Below, one piece after another: positions 10,825-21,950 of a stretch of 64,000 nucleotides of DNA. Location: assembly GCA_977006965.1 (NCBI GenBank), contig OZ345352.1, positions 744,001-808,000 of the forward strand, written 5' to 3'. A program made the translations under genes and the position numbers. Position 1 is the stretch's first letter; every line of letters begins with the position of its first letter. Under the pieces are notes generated by a model, which worked only from the letters and a program-made list of their open reading frames with translations, was not told the DNA's origin and did not search any database. This stretch comes from Phymatolithon calcareum (taxonomy: Eukaryota > Rhodophyta > Florideophyceae > Hapalidiales).

Positions 10825-10836
10825 TCGGCGCCATAG
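10823..10836 (-). other. possible tRNA primer-binding site
   Basis: The minus strand reads TGGCGCCGAACATG immediately before the gag-like frame. TGGCGCC is a typical start of LTR-element primer-binding sites, so a 5' LTR should lie just to the right. No matching 3' LTR copy was found, so this is tentative. Confidence 0.35.
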
Positions 10837-13063
10837 TTTGAAACAAGATGAATCAAAAAGGCAGGAATACGACAAAGCAATAACCAAAACGTGGAAACGT
10901 GTTCGCGTTCGTTGCGAAGCTGGAAAGTGTGCAACGAGGTGAGCACAAAGCAAGAGCTATGCCTGAGTTTTGAAAACTAGTAGCAGATCCACTATGTAAC
11001 GTACGCGTTGGTTTTGCGTCGTCGTTAACTGCGTATCGCGAAGGACACTAGAGGGCACCACTCACAGTAATGTCGTCTGTGCGGGTTTGTTTATTCGGAA
11101 ACTTGTGCCCATGGAGACATTGAGCGTCTCGACTATTGTGCTCTCTTGTCTGTTAGGTGTGTTGGGTTGTGCGCTGTGTGTTCTCTCCCCCTCGCTATGC
11201 TACGTGAACTAGGCGAGCTATTTCTACTGAAATCTCCCGAAGGTGCACAACGATGATTGGCTAAGGTGCACTCAAAATATCTCGCTGAGGTGCACATCAT
11301 AATGCCCACTCAAAGGCATTACACTGGTACATTTTTAAAATTGAGGTTCAAGTAAATTATTCTGATGTGAAGAGAAGCAGCATTTGCCGCCTTCCCCCAA
11401 AATGGTGGGTCTTGGGCACTGTAATAAAATAATGAAAGTACGATATGAATTACGATTTCATTTTTGAGGGGGTCTGTTAGTAGATCCACTAGAAGACAAG
11501 CGAAGGACTCGCAGTAGAGCACATTTTCTTGGCTCGCACAGTACTCCGACCACAGAGTTGGAAATCGTCCGTTCCACAGCGCCTGGCCATGCATATTAGT
11601 GTCCACCAGAGCTAGAACCAATTAGATTGGAAATAATTGCGAAGAAATTACCAATTTAATTTTTATAGAACCCCTTAGTAAATCCAATTACATCAGCATA
11701 CAAAACTATGATTTACCTCAAGTTATGCAAGATGGGTTCCAAATTTTCGAATCACTGCAATTGAAATCCAACTAGTATGCAGAATCAACGTGGATCTTTG
11801 TGTGGAAGACCGGTGAACCCCGGAAGCAGACGACGCCCGGACTAGGCTCGAGTGCTCTGAGAACCACCAAAGCGTACACTAGGAGAGGCAATGTGTTCTT
11901 GGCGTAAAAGCGGCGACTTGTGCGAGAGACGGGGGTGTACCGGCACTACCTTTTTGTGCGCAATGGACTTCGGTGGTGAGAGCTGTTCAGACGCTTCATA
12001 CAGCGGTGTTGGCGGCAAGGTGGGCGTTGCCCTTGTTCTTACGAGCTCGTCAAGTGTGTGCGGTGTGCACTCGAACAAAACCCTTATTAGGCGAGAGCGC
12101 GGCGGCAAAGTTCGTTATTAGCTAACGACTGTCACTGAGTGGGGTGTACAGAGATTCCTTTCCCGGTCTCTAAAAAACAGGCAGAAGACGATTGGTGCCT
12201 GCTCTATATGCACCGAAATCAGAGATCTGTGAAAGGTCGCAGCTAACTTCTATATTGATAAGCAACTCTGATACCGTGAAAAGGGCGCCTCAAAATATTG
12301 CAATGAAAAGAAACTCTGATTACTCGAAAGTGCTTTCGAGTCGGTAAAGCAAACTCGTTACTAAAGTTTATAGCAATTTCTATTGCAATCTCTTTAATTT
12401 CTGCAATCAAAATTGCAATTGGTGAATATACTCCAATTATTATCGAATTGCAATTTAATTCGTTCAAGACCTGGCGTCCGCCCAAAGGAATACAGTCGAG
12501 TCCTTCTTTCTGCAGCCCTTTCTGTCTGAAAGCCTTGAAAACTCTAAGTGGCATGACTTAATAGACGAAAAAGGCCCCTAATGGCAAAATTCAATGTCAC
12601 GTGCAATCTCGCAAACTGCAACCTTCACAACATTTTTCTTTTGGCTTTTCAGGGTGCCTTTCACATAACAACGTTACCAAATGTGAAATAAGATCATACT
12701 TTCGACAATGTTTTACACGTGTGCAATTCATCATACTTCAGGAGAGCACCTCTGGTGAGCACTGCTGTAGCCACGGAACGGGAATTAAAACCAAAGTGCA
12801 CTGTGTACAATGCACAATGCACTGCAACGGGAACATTGAAATTCCCAGCTACTTTCAAACTGTCTGGTTTAATAGGTACCAGAACGGTACTATCTCGACT
12901 AAGCTCCAACCAGTGATTCGTTGCCGGTGAGATCGTACTTGCTCGTTTCAGCTCGTAATATCATCACGGAAATGGGCTCAATCTCACCACCATCCCGCAC
13001 GCTTCTCAGGTTCTCCTCTTGTTCCTCCTCTCTGGTGCATAGATAAATCCTACGCTGCCTAAA
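10837..13063. other. intergenic, no gene supported
   Basis: May include the rest of the LTR of the gag-protease remnant. Bases about 12360-12470 are AT-rich with repeated TTGCAATT-type motifs. These resemble the subterminal repeats of the hAT-like elements at 24323 and 58608, but no terminal inverted repeat was found here. Confidence 0.35.
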
Positions 13064-14290
13064 ATGGGTCCTATTCATCGTCGTCTAGGTCCTAGAAGAA
13101 CACTAGCGAAGAAAAGTACTTCAAGGCCGGCACTGGAGAGGCCAAACCGTGCCCAGGATGGGATTATGGCTGAGCGAATGATGAACAGGAAATGGCCCTC
13201 TTTCTCATTTCCCCTTGACCCACTAGAGTACTGCTATAAGCTTCGACCGGAAGTGTTCATTCAAATTAAGGAAACTTATCTGTCTGAAGTAACGCAACAC
13301 GAAGATTATCACGTTATGGCGAATTCAGAGGAAACTTTATCCCAGAGCTCCGTTTGCGTTCCCAAAAACAAACGCAAGAGGCGCCAGGACACTTTCGATT
13401 TCATTATATCAGTTAAGTATGGTCTAAATAAGGATGAGCTTCTTATCTCGAAAAGGGCAGCGACAGCGCGAAATGTTGGCAGTGGCGCGAAGGCGAATTC
13501 AGAATATGAAGCGAGGAAATAACCAGCAGGGCCAGACGTGTTCAAATACTGTCCACATCCGCACGATGTCGACGTTTCTGATGACGACTTTTTGGAGTAT
13601 TTGATGGTATTCCAAGCCTCTGACATTGAGAATGATAATTCGTTAGTGGGGAGGGAAGAAAATCACGAATCAGATGTTAATGACCTAACTGGCCGGAAAG
13701 AGACACACATTATTGATGCTGACGACTCTACCCTACCGAAATACGCTGGGAAGGCCCGTGTTTCTCCAGCTACCCATGTTGACAGCTGTACGGTGTCCAT
13801 TTTGAAAAACTTCTGCTGCACCCATGGACGATGGGGGTCAATTGATGACGCCCGATGAAGGTATTCAATCTCGGGGAGCAAGGCAGCACAAGTTCATTCA
13901 GCTATCCGGAAAGCATTCCGAGGCGAACTTCAAGATGTGACGCTAATTGACTTTCAAGAAATGGGGATATATGTTGATTTATTTTAAAAGCTCCCAAAGC
14001 CTCAAATTGAGTAACAGGGCAGCTTCTCGCTGTTTTCCATACTCATCTCTCTACTCTCCTTCTAATATCTCCTTAATTCGAATTTCTCTCCCTGTGAGGG
14101 CCCGAGTAAGTCTTTTCCATTCATATTCCGTTTCTTGGTCCATCTTCATAGACCGCAGTATACGTTGCAACACGATAAGCTCCACCACAGCACCAGTCCC
14201 AAAGTATTTCGCCAGAATGGATTTTCTCCACAAAGGAACTCTGCTTTCAAGAAATCTTCGACTGCGACGATCTGATGTCTATGCCGCTGT
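13064..14290 (+). pseudogene. unidentified gene broken by stops and a LINE B insertion
   Basis: One reading frame runs from the ATG at 13064 and stays open except for a TAA at 13520, a TGA at 13856 and a LINE B insertion at 13963. If the insertion and one target copy are ignored, the frame reads across the site (VTLIDFQE then IFDCDDLMSMPL) to a stop just after. The protein would be basic at the start, with a KNKRKRRQ cluster near residue 105, and acidic in the second half. I do not recognise a family. It is probably a decayed host or transposon gene; re-coding of the stops or intron removal is less likely. Confidence 0.55.
13951..14255 (-). mobile_element. LINE B 5'-truncated copy with 12-bp TSD
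   Basis: The insert 13963-14243 is a minus-strand LINE B copy covering the last ~60 codons of the coding region (WRKSILAKYFGTGAVVEL, ending KEILEGE) and the 3' tail. It is flanked by perfect 12-bp repeats CTTTCAAGAAAT at 13951-13962 and 14244-14255. The coding part is still open, so the insertion is relatively recent. It lies inside the broken frame at 13064-14290. Confidence 0.9.
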
Positions 14291-15369
14291 AATCTGATAA
14301 GGTGGAAACGAATGAGCACGTGGTATTTCTTTGTAAAAACTCCGCGTAGCAGACATAGTACTTAGGTGATGATAATTTGAAACTAATACCTTGGTAATCA
14401 AGCTACAGCACTGACGCATTAGTCTTTTTGTCGCACTAACTCGTCTTCAGAAAAAACAAATGGTGAAGTGAAAGAAAATGAGAGGCACTAGGGGAAAACT
14501 GCATGACATCGGAAGCTAATTACAAGGAGCTTGGAGAAAATTCATGTTGGAAGATCGAACTTGATGAGAGCCCGTTGCCCCCATGAAGTATCCTCGAGCA
14601 TGGCTGTTATACTGAGGTTGGGTGCTTAAGGAAAGTATTACAGGGCCAGATTACTGAAGATGTCCTTGACTAAGGACCACAATGACGAAGCGAAAATTAA
14701 GCTTAGCATCCACAGATATGGGGCGCATGAGGCTGTGTTTTACTTGGTAAAAAGGAAAGTGTGACTGGAAACGCAATTAACCCGAGAAAATTTGGGTGCG
14801 GCGTTTCAGGTGACCAGAGCAGGTTATGCTTCGCAAGGTGCTCGAGCTCTACGAAGCAAAGCTGGTTGATTCCAGAATTAAATCCTATTCTTTTTGTCGC
14901 ATTATTCTCTCTATTTGTTTCTTGCACATATTGATCTCGAACAACCCTAAGTCCTTCGGGATACGACAGAAATATTTCAAAGCTGCTCAAAGACGCAAAG
15001 AGTGCAACTTTTGGAGAGCTCTAATATCCATACCACTATGTAGTTTACTTTACTGCTATAATCTACTTCAACCTCAGCCCTTTCGAGGGATTTCCATAGT
15101 TGGAAATTCATTTTGGTGCTCGCAGTGATCGATCACCTTCTTAGCTTCTCTTTTCCGGTCTTCTTAACCATTGCGTCTTACGTGCAGGTCAGAATCTATA
15201 TTCTTCCGTATATATCATTACAGCTCAGTCTTTCCTGTCTCCCCCTCAAAGAGGTCTTCAAACCATTTGAAAAGTCATACGTGCGCAATTTCTGCAATTT
15301 CCGCACTTTTCACCTCCCAGTTCTCGTTCGGCGCAACACATTCTCATCCCCGTAAGTAATGGCAAACGA
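14291..15369. other. intergenic, no feature seen
   Basis: AT-rich, short frames only. Nothing recognised. Confidence 0.45.
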
Positions 15370-16270
15370 GGTTGTGTTCAGTCCAAGAATCTTTTTCGCA
15401 AGGAACACAAAAGGAATCGACTCCCCTTTTCGAAAAGCAACAGGTTCCCGTGCGTATTCCACTCCATCTCGAAGGCGTCCGCGTCGACTGGAAACATCGT
15501 CGACTCCGTCTTCACTCCAACAATCTTCTTCGCGCGCTTCTCAATATGCTCCTTCACTAACCTTCCCACACCCAACGGAGTTAGTGTCACTACAAGTCTC
15601 ATCGACAACTTCGCACGTGCCGACTTCGGCAACACGGTGTTCAGACCCGCGCCAGTGAAGCCTCCCCATATTCTGACCACTTCAAATGTTGGTCGCAGCC
15701 ATAGTCGTTCATAAAAAGAAAACCCTTTCTCACCGTATTCAGCTCTCGCACCAATTGTCTCCAACGATTCGGTCACATTCCATGCATACTCATTAATTCC
15801 CGATCTTCAGTCGTAACCTCTCGCACATCGTCATAAAACCCTGGTACCATCATCGCGCCGTCCGATGCATGCAAGTCTCCGCTTAGCTCCACAAGAGAAT
15901 GGAGCAGATTCTGCACAACACCCCAGACATACCAGAATGAGCGTCCTCGCGGGCACCGAAAACGTCAACCTGGACCGCCACCGATCCCGCAATCCTAAAC
16001 ATATCCCTGGTTGCGTGCGACTAATTTTCCCCCGTGCGCAGAGTATGCAAAATCCGCTTCGGATAATTCGCTGTGTTCCTCCAAAAGCGCAAGCATATAC
16101 GGGGACCCTATTTCCTCTTCCCCTTCGAAGACACTTTTATCGCCACGCCCTTGCCCGGTGGCTCGGTTGCCGAGTACCCTGCCATCGCAGCGGCTATGGC
16201 CAGGACACTGTCCTTGTCTGATGCACCACGGGCGTAAATGCGACCGTTGCTTACCGTCGGTTTGAACGAT
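15370..16270 (-). pseudogene. M20-family metallopeptidase pseudogene
   Basis: Read on the minus strand from right to left, fragments of a carnosine-dipeptidase-like M20 peptidase appear in the correct order. They are GRIYARGASDKDSVLAIAAA (metal-binding GRGxSDxKG-type motif), FEGEEEIGSP (catalytic Glu region), EDAHSGMSG, VPGFYDDV, and RIWGGFTGAGLNTVLP with LSMRLV in the C-terminal frame 15378-15776. At least two frameshifts (near 16130 and 15930) separate them. The N-terminal ~100 residues, including the first metal-ligand His, are missing, and the extreme C-terminus does not match. This is a dead copy; an intact paralogue presumably exists elsewhere. Confidence 0.82.
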
Positions 16271-16424
16271 TAGGGCACCAATTTGGGCTGTGCCTTATAT
16301 GCCAGAATTAATGCATTGCACTATCGCTGGTCATTTGTGCAGTCCACCCGTTAGTCCATCCAACAGTCCATTTGCTTGTTAAAACCGGTAAGGCGTAATT
16401 AAGATTTTGTCACGTTGTTCTTTC

Positions 16425-16962
16425 ACATGAGGGTATATAGGAAGGAGAGAGCCTTGAATCGAAGAGAAAGAGGAAAATTCCGTACGACAAGACAAGAGAA
16501 CTCCCTGCAATACTCAAATTTCCACAACTGAAACACAGGCAACTGGCGGTTCAGTACGCCTTTGGAAGATTTCCCCAAGTGTCTACCACACTGATGGCAG
16601 ATAGATTCGGAAACAAAGTCAGACAGCACATGGAGACCCTGGATCGCAACTTGTCAGTCTATGAACTCAAGGAAGACGACAGGGCGGCAACTGAGAAGGC
16701 ATTAGATGACCTTTTGCTTTTCAGCAAAAGCATCATCGAGAGTATGCAGCATGAAGAAGATCTGTACTGAAAGAAGAAGCGACGCCTCGAAACTGTTACG
16801 AAGAGCAATCAAAACAACCGGACACATGCTAGGGTCCCAGAAAGAATGCCAGACATAAGAGTAGAGCCGCCCTAGCGAGGGTAGCACCTGAGGAAGCCAT
16901 GCCCGTATATTCGTATGACTGCGGGGCTTTAAAAAAATTGCAATAAAAAACATGAGGGTATA
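16425..16962 (+). mobile_element. LINE A-related copy (divergent subfamily) with 13-bp TSD
   Basis: Insert 16438-16949 encodes the last ~100 residues of a LINE A-like ORF2 (RKRKIPYDKTRELPAIL, RFPQVSTTLMADRFG, ending EEDLY at 16770) and a 3' UTR with GGAAGCCATGCCC and GCGGGGCTTTAAAAAAATTG. It is clearly diverged from the main A family in both protein and UTR. Perfect 13-bp direct repeats ACATGAGGGTATA flank it (16425-16437 and 16950-16962). The frame has no internal stop. Confidence 0.9.
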
Positions 16963-18481
16963 CTGCACAATGTATTTCTGAGGATCATATTCAGGCCTGG
17001 TCTATATCGGCATGTTCATTTCCTGTTTTCTCGATTCAGGATACTTTTGTTGACCTGTCGACTTCTAATGCTTAATTTGGCGCATTTGTATTTAATCAGT
17101 CTACTCATTACAGAAAGGCAAGAGAGGAGAAGGAATGGTAATCTTCTTCCCTTGTTTCCTCGCTCCAGCCTAATTTCGCCGTCACATGTCTTACAGAATG
17201 AACCGACAGGCCATTGCAATTCGCCAGAAAGCCAATGAAGCTGCCCTTGCGGTATCTCTATCTGCTGCGATTCTCATTGCAATTGAAAGGGAAAATGCGT
17301 ACCTTCCTTCAAAGTAAATTCCTCGTTCTTGTACTGCGTCGAAGATGCATCACCGCGCAAATTTTCGTCTAACTGAGACTCAGTCCGACCACCAGTTACG
17401 TCGCTGTCCGAACGCGGACGCTTTTTGCTCTTTGCACGCCGCAAAACTCGGATCGCAATAGCCATACTGCTCGTAGTAGGTGATCTGTTGCGCCATTATA
17501 TGGCCCAACAGATCACCTACTACGAGCAGTATGTCTATTGCGATCCGAGTTGTGCGCTACGTGTCTCTCGTGTGGCTATGCGCTGCTTTTCGCTTCAATT
17601 GTAGTATATACTGTAAGATAGTTAATGTCTTCCTCTGAGGAAAGGAAGGTGAGAATTCTTCGGATTTCTTTCTTTTACTGCAGGATATCTGAGCTATTCA
17701 ACTAGTTACTCAACATAACGGAGACCTCTAAGATGCTCCTGGACGGGACTCATTCTGGGTACTCGCGTATCTGCTTGCCGCAATTACTACGGCATACTAC
17801 AACACGGCGACATTCGTGTGCCCTTCGCGGAACGTAATTCAATTCTTGCGACCTCAACATTCCTGCCTGTATCATACGGATATATGCGCACAGGTGCGCG
17901 GAGGCAGTTTTACCACTATACCACAGGTGACTAGTCGGATTTCGGCTCGACTGCTTGGATCAAGCACGTGTATGTTTGCCTGAGAATCCCTTCGATCACG
18001 CGGAATTGGCAACCTTTGCTGTACAAGCCAGCACGGAGCCAATCGCGAGAAAGTTCCCCTTTTCCCTTATTCGTGCGCTCGTCCCAAGGTCGACGGCCCA
18101 GCCAAGATCGCCGCTTTAACGACAACGTCCTTGCTTTTCCCTTCTTTATGTTCCTCTCTTCATTCATGCCGAAAGCGTCGTGACGGCGTCTGTACAGATA
18201 ACGCCAACTTATTTCTTTCCGTTGGTGAATGCTACACTACCGGCATATCAGATGAGCAACAAGGAATATTCGACATCGGTCATTAAAACTTTACAGGCGC
18301 TTACCCAAGACGCGTTCTCTCTTAAACCGAAGATTCAAAACTGAGATGATGAGCTGTGTCCACATCAGGAGCGACATTTTTCATGCTAGGCCGCATCGGC
18401 TCAAATAGCGCTTGAAAGAGAGGAGGTCTCTGTAACAGAGTTGCGATCGCAGAACAAAATTTGGTGGACATTTAATGTTGT
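16963..18481. other. intergenic, with a long hairpin
   Basis: No gene supported apart from the long palindrome listed at 17445-17552. The rest shows nothing recognisable. Confidence 0.4.
17445..17552. repeat. long near-perfect inverted repeat, ~50-bp arms
   Basis: Left arm begins AACTCGGATCGCAATAG (17445) and right arm ends CTATTGCGATCCGAGTT (17552). The arms pair over about 50 bp with about two mismatches around a loop of roughly five bases (TTATA). The inner stem contains GTAGTAGGTGATCTGTTG. This length and near identity is expected of a hairpin-RNA precursor, a young foldback element or a template-switch duplication. No target duplication was seen outside the arms. Confidence 0.88.
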
Positions 18482-18856
18482 TCAACGAGTGCTAATCCTG
18501 GTAAATCGATTTGCCAACATTTCGCATTCCAGCTCAACGATGTGCAATAGCCTCTTTCTACCACTGCAGTATAAGGTGATCAAGCTATGCCAGGCTTTCC
18601 AGGTGACATTACACCTTTCACAATCGACTCCAACGGGATGTACAATTATCGCTTGCTCTACGCGGACATTATAAAACTTGCGTTCCATTCCTTCAGTAGG
18701 CACCATCTCTAATGTAACCGTCGTCTGGAAAGGATGCTCCGTACATGTGCGCGTTTGGATACACTTTTCATCTTTCTTGTTGGAACAGTCTGCACCTGCA
18801 ATGGTTGCTTGGAGTCGATTATTAAAGCAATTCATTAGGACATGTGATGACTTCAC
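18482..18856 (-). CDS. hypothetical Cys-rich frame
   Basis: A 124-codon frame on the minus strand opens at a GTG; the first ATG is a codon of the segment MKSS/MNCFNN. It contains a cysteine-rich stretch (DCSNKKDEKC then TRTC, later VDCERCNVTW). I do not recognise the family. There is no signal peptide and no homologous repeat in the window. It may be an exon or a chance frame. Confidence 0.2.
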   Translation of the reverse strand: MKSSHVLMNCFNNRLQATIAGADCSNKKDEKCIQTRTCTEHPFQTTVTLEMVPTEGMERKFYNVRVEQAIIVHPVGVDCERCNVTWKAWHSLITLYCSGRKRLLHIVELECEMLANRFTRISTR

Positions 18857-20366
18857 TTGTGGATTTCAATGACGATTGCAGCACGCGACGAAGCGGAATC
18901 AGTTCCCGCCAAATAGTGTCCTAACCTCTGTATATGCTTCTCTTTCGTATTCGTCCCATTTACCACTTCTAGGTTTGCTCTTCGCTAATTACGGTCGCCA
19001 TCTCAGGCTTATATATCAAATTCGACTGCCCCACCTCATGTTGAATCCCCCATTTGAATTTGTGCAAGCCCGCATTAGAGATCATGCTTCGCGTGGACCG
19101 ATGGTAACCTTTCTGCGAATCAGCCTATGCATTCAATGCTAAGTCCACTTGTGCCGCATCGCACACCACCGTGGCCAACACCATCTACTGAAAGAGCGGG
19201 CCTCCTCACTAGACTTTCCGTGACAACAGACGTCGATTCAATTGCCTGGTTGATTTCGTTTACGTAGCCATTTCCGTTGCGCGAGGCTTGTACTGTACAG
19301 TGGTTGACAATTCCTGGCTTTCGCGTTCGTGAAGAACTGTTAAGTTTCTCCAATCTCTGTACAGCTCCTGTGATACTATTTTAGGGACATAGGCACTCCA
19401 CTAGCACGAAAGGAGACTAAAAAAATTCCCTGGAACACCTGCTGGCTTGTAGGCCCAGTGTTTAAATCTGGGGCCACGCATGTGAGCGAATCACGCAAGT
19501 CATTTGCCTTCGAAGACGCGGCATGAAACTACTCGAAGATCTCTTTGCTTGTGCATGGTTGTCGATTTGTTGGCATTCCACACTGTGAATGGGCGGACGG
19601 GATACTACAATATCTTCTTGAGATATTGGAGTATCTTTCGTTGACAAAATGGATTCAATAGGTGTTCATTGCGGTGCAATACCCTGGTGCGTCGCACTGC
19701 ATAGTACATCTCCTGTTTAGGGTATGAGAGGAGCGACTGCTTCTGTGCAGAGAAACGCTTCGTCCCGCCCATGCTTGGCTTCCATAGGAACGAAGTTATG
19801 TTATGAAAGCACAATCGGGAGGGTAGCTAAATTAGATTCGGCACCGTACTGCTACTTCTGTACAGGCCCCAACTTGGGTTTAATCAGTTGGGTCAGGGGA
19901 ACATTCCCCTGGTTGGGTCAACGACTTCATACATTTGAAGTGTCAACATCATCATCATGAGATTGTTCTCCGCAGTGCGCTCCAGCTGGTTTAACAGAAC
20001 TTCTGTTAAACCAGCAGTCATTGACCCAGCTTCTGTTACAGAAGCTGCGTCAATGACTGTATGTCTATGACGCATGCGTCGAAACCCACGCTAGGCGTGT
20101 ATGATACAGTATCGACTCCATGATGGCATGGGTAACGGGGCACGCGTTATGGCACGCGTCGTTGTGGCACAAGGGTGGCACGAGGGTGGCACGCGGTGGG
20201 CATGCGACACGGTGCACGCGAGGCACTTGCGCGATTTCTCGGGCACGTGCGTTTGTGTTCCAGGACGCGATGCGGAATCATGCACGACCCGATTGAATCC
20301 ACCCTGTCCAAGACGTTACCCAGTGGCACGACTACGTATGTAACTGCACTTCGATGCATTTCCAAG
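18857..20366. other. intergenic upstream of the ZIP gene, with paired hairpins
   Basis: Holds a small foldback near 19895-19912 (CAGGGGAA-CAT-TTCCCCTG type) and two adjacent inverted repeats at 19988-20064. Bases 20125-20235 form a GC-rich stretch with degenerate short repeats of GTGGCACG and GGCACGCG. No gene found. Confidence 0.45.
19988..20064. repeat. two back-to-back inverted repeats
   Basis: The first palindrome has arms CTGGTTTAACAGAA and TTCTGTTAAACCAG, exact over 14 bp around one base. It is immediately followed by a second with ~22-bp arms (starting CAGTCATTGAC and ending GTCAATGACTG, one mismatch) around about three bases. Two unrelated, abutting palindromes with almost no loops are unusual. 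Confidence 0.85.
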
Positions 20367-20376
20367 CTTAAATATG
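20367..20376 (+). promoter_or_regulatory. TATA-like box of the ZIP gene
   Basis: CTTAAATATG lies about 120 bases upstream of the ATG at 20495, a spacing like that seen at the carbonic anhydrase and F-box genes. Confidence 0.35.
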
Positions 20377-20494
20377 CCACTACCCTCTGCGCGTACTCCC
20401 CCGTTCTGCTCATCGGCGCGTCGAGGCACTTGTGCACTTCTACAACTTCCGCCTTCTCCCCGGCCGGAGTGTAAGCGGCAATACCTCGATCACC

Positions 20495-21592
20495 ATGGGC
20501 CTTTGGACCGAACTCGCCACAGATGCAACAGTCTTCCTGCAGCGGCAAATAGCAGAGCCTTCTCACAACGAAAGTCACGCTGGCGAACATCACGCTGGCG
20601 AACATCACCCGGAGAGCACGTATTGCATCTCGGCGTCATGCATGAGAAATTGGAGCATTGTGTTTGCGGTGGTATTGTTCTTGGAGGGGATCATTTTCGG
20701 ATATGTTGCTCTCTTCTTGCGGCGATTCGCATGCATTTCCACTAAGCGGTTCCGTAAGTTTCTACATTTTGTGAACATCGGCGGTGGCGGTGTGTTTCTT
20801 GCCACTGGGTTGCTGCACATTCTTCCCGAGGCTGTGGAGTTGCTGTCGGAGCAGCATGTGGAACCGGCGCATGCGGAACCGGGGGCGCATGAACCTGGTC
20901 ATGTTGAGCCGGCTCATGTGGAGCACGGGGCGACATTTCCGACCGCGTTTGCGATCATTCTTGGGACGTACTTTGTGTTTCTGTTCTTCGATCGAGTGCT
21001 GTTCACCCACAATGTCGAGGAGAAACCTATCTTTGATCCGCTAGTCGACGATGAAGATGAGTCGGAGGACGCCGAAAATGCACTGCAAGAGTCTTTGGAA
21101 GAAGAGGAATTACAATACAACGGGTTCGGGTCACAACAGTTTTTCTCGTCGATGATCACCGTCATCGGTATTTCCGCACATTCACTTTTTGAATCGATCG
21201 CGCTGGGAAGTAGCTCCAACTTCTCAACAATTCTCAACACCTTCATTGCAATCAGCGCTCATCGATGGGCAACGTCAATGGCACTTGGATCGCGATTGGC
21301 CAAGGATTCGCTTGCCGCCGGCCCGTACACACTTCTCAATCTGATCTTCGCCCTCATCGCACCGCTCGGTATTTTTATTGGGTTTGCCGTGAAGGAATCA
21401 AGTCAGGTGTTTCAGGGTGTGATTTTCGCACTGAGTGCCGGCACATTCATCTACATCGGGGCGTTCGAGACTACCGCTGAGGAGTTCGTGGCGCACAAGA
21501 GATGGTTCTTCGGCAAGTTTTTCGTCATGTTTTGCGGAGCAGGACTGATGCTGATCATCACAGGGGTGCTAGTGGCGCTGAATATCCATTAA
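20495..21592 (+). CDS. ZIP-family metal (zinc/iron) transporter
   Basis: It should move Zn2+ or a similar divalent metal into the cytosol. The ATG at 20495 sits in a good context (CACCATGG); the frame extends upstream only from a GTG. The 365-residue protein has about eight membrane segments: roughly 53-77, 88-112, 147-170, 215-240, 243-265, 276-298, 304-328 and 340-362. The N-terminus has a duplicated HAGEH motif, and a His-rich repeat (HVEPAH, HEPGHVEPAH) follows segment 2. The loop between segments 3 and 4 is acidic (DDEDESEDAE). Segment 4 keeps the ZIP metal-site motif HSLFE (H229, E233). In segment 5 the usual HKxxE is HRWAT (H256, T260), so one expected acidic ligand is missing. The gene is intact and intronless. 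Confidence 0.92.
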   Translation: MGLWTELATDATVFLQRQIAEPSHNESHAGEHHAGEHHPESTYCISASCMRNWSIVFAVVLFLEGIIFGYVALFLRRFACISTKRFRKFLHFVNIGGGGVFLATGLLHILPEAVELLSEQHVEPAHAEPGAHEPGHVEPAHVEHGATFPTAFAIILGTYFVFLFFDRVLFTHNVEEKPIFDPLVDDEDESEDAENALQESLEEEELQYNGFGSQQFFSSMITVIGISAHSLFESIALGSSSNFSTILNTFIAISAHRWATSMALGSRLAKDSLAAGPYTLLNLIFALIAPLGIFIGFAVKESSQVFQGVIFALSAGTFIYIGAFETTAEEFVAHKRWFFGKFFVMFCGAGLMLIITGVLVALNIH

Positions 21593-21945
21593 GGTGGCGC
21601 CATCCGATGGATTATTATCGAAGTCCTTGCCACACAAGACACTCAAGTGGAACGAATTAGAACGAATTGAGATAATCTGCGTACGGCTCCACGTTCTGTC
21701 GCTGCCGCGTGTCGTGGATGCGCACGTATGACGGAGCCGTGAATCGATCGGGTGAGTTGAATTGAAAAAAATTATCCTAAATTACATTTGTTTTTTCCAG
21801 GGGGCTTTGTTTCGTCCGTGTAGTGCCCTCGATTATTTATCGTAATCCAGTAAAATCACGTCAATTTTTCTCTTCACCACCCTCCGTGCAAAGCCCTGCA
21901 TGCCTTAGTGTGTTAATCGCAGCTCCACAAAGCCCCACTGTAACT
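21593..21945. other. intergenic, no feature seen
   Basis: Short spacer between the ZIP gene and the LTR element. Confidence 0.5.
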
Positions 21946-21950
21946 CAATC

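Noticed and set aside
15865-16265. Plus-strand frames of 118 and 84 codons
   Set aside because: They lie opposite ordered M20 peptidase motifs on the minus strand.
20605-21246. Several minus-strand and plus-strand frames within the ZIP gene
   Set aside because: Shadow frames without membrane pattern or family motifs.
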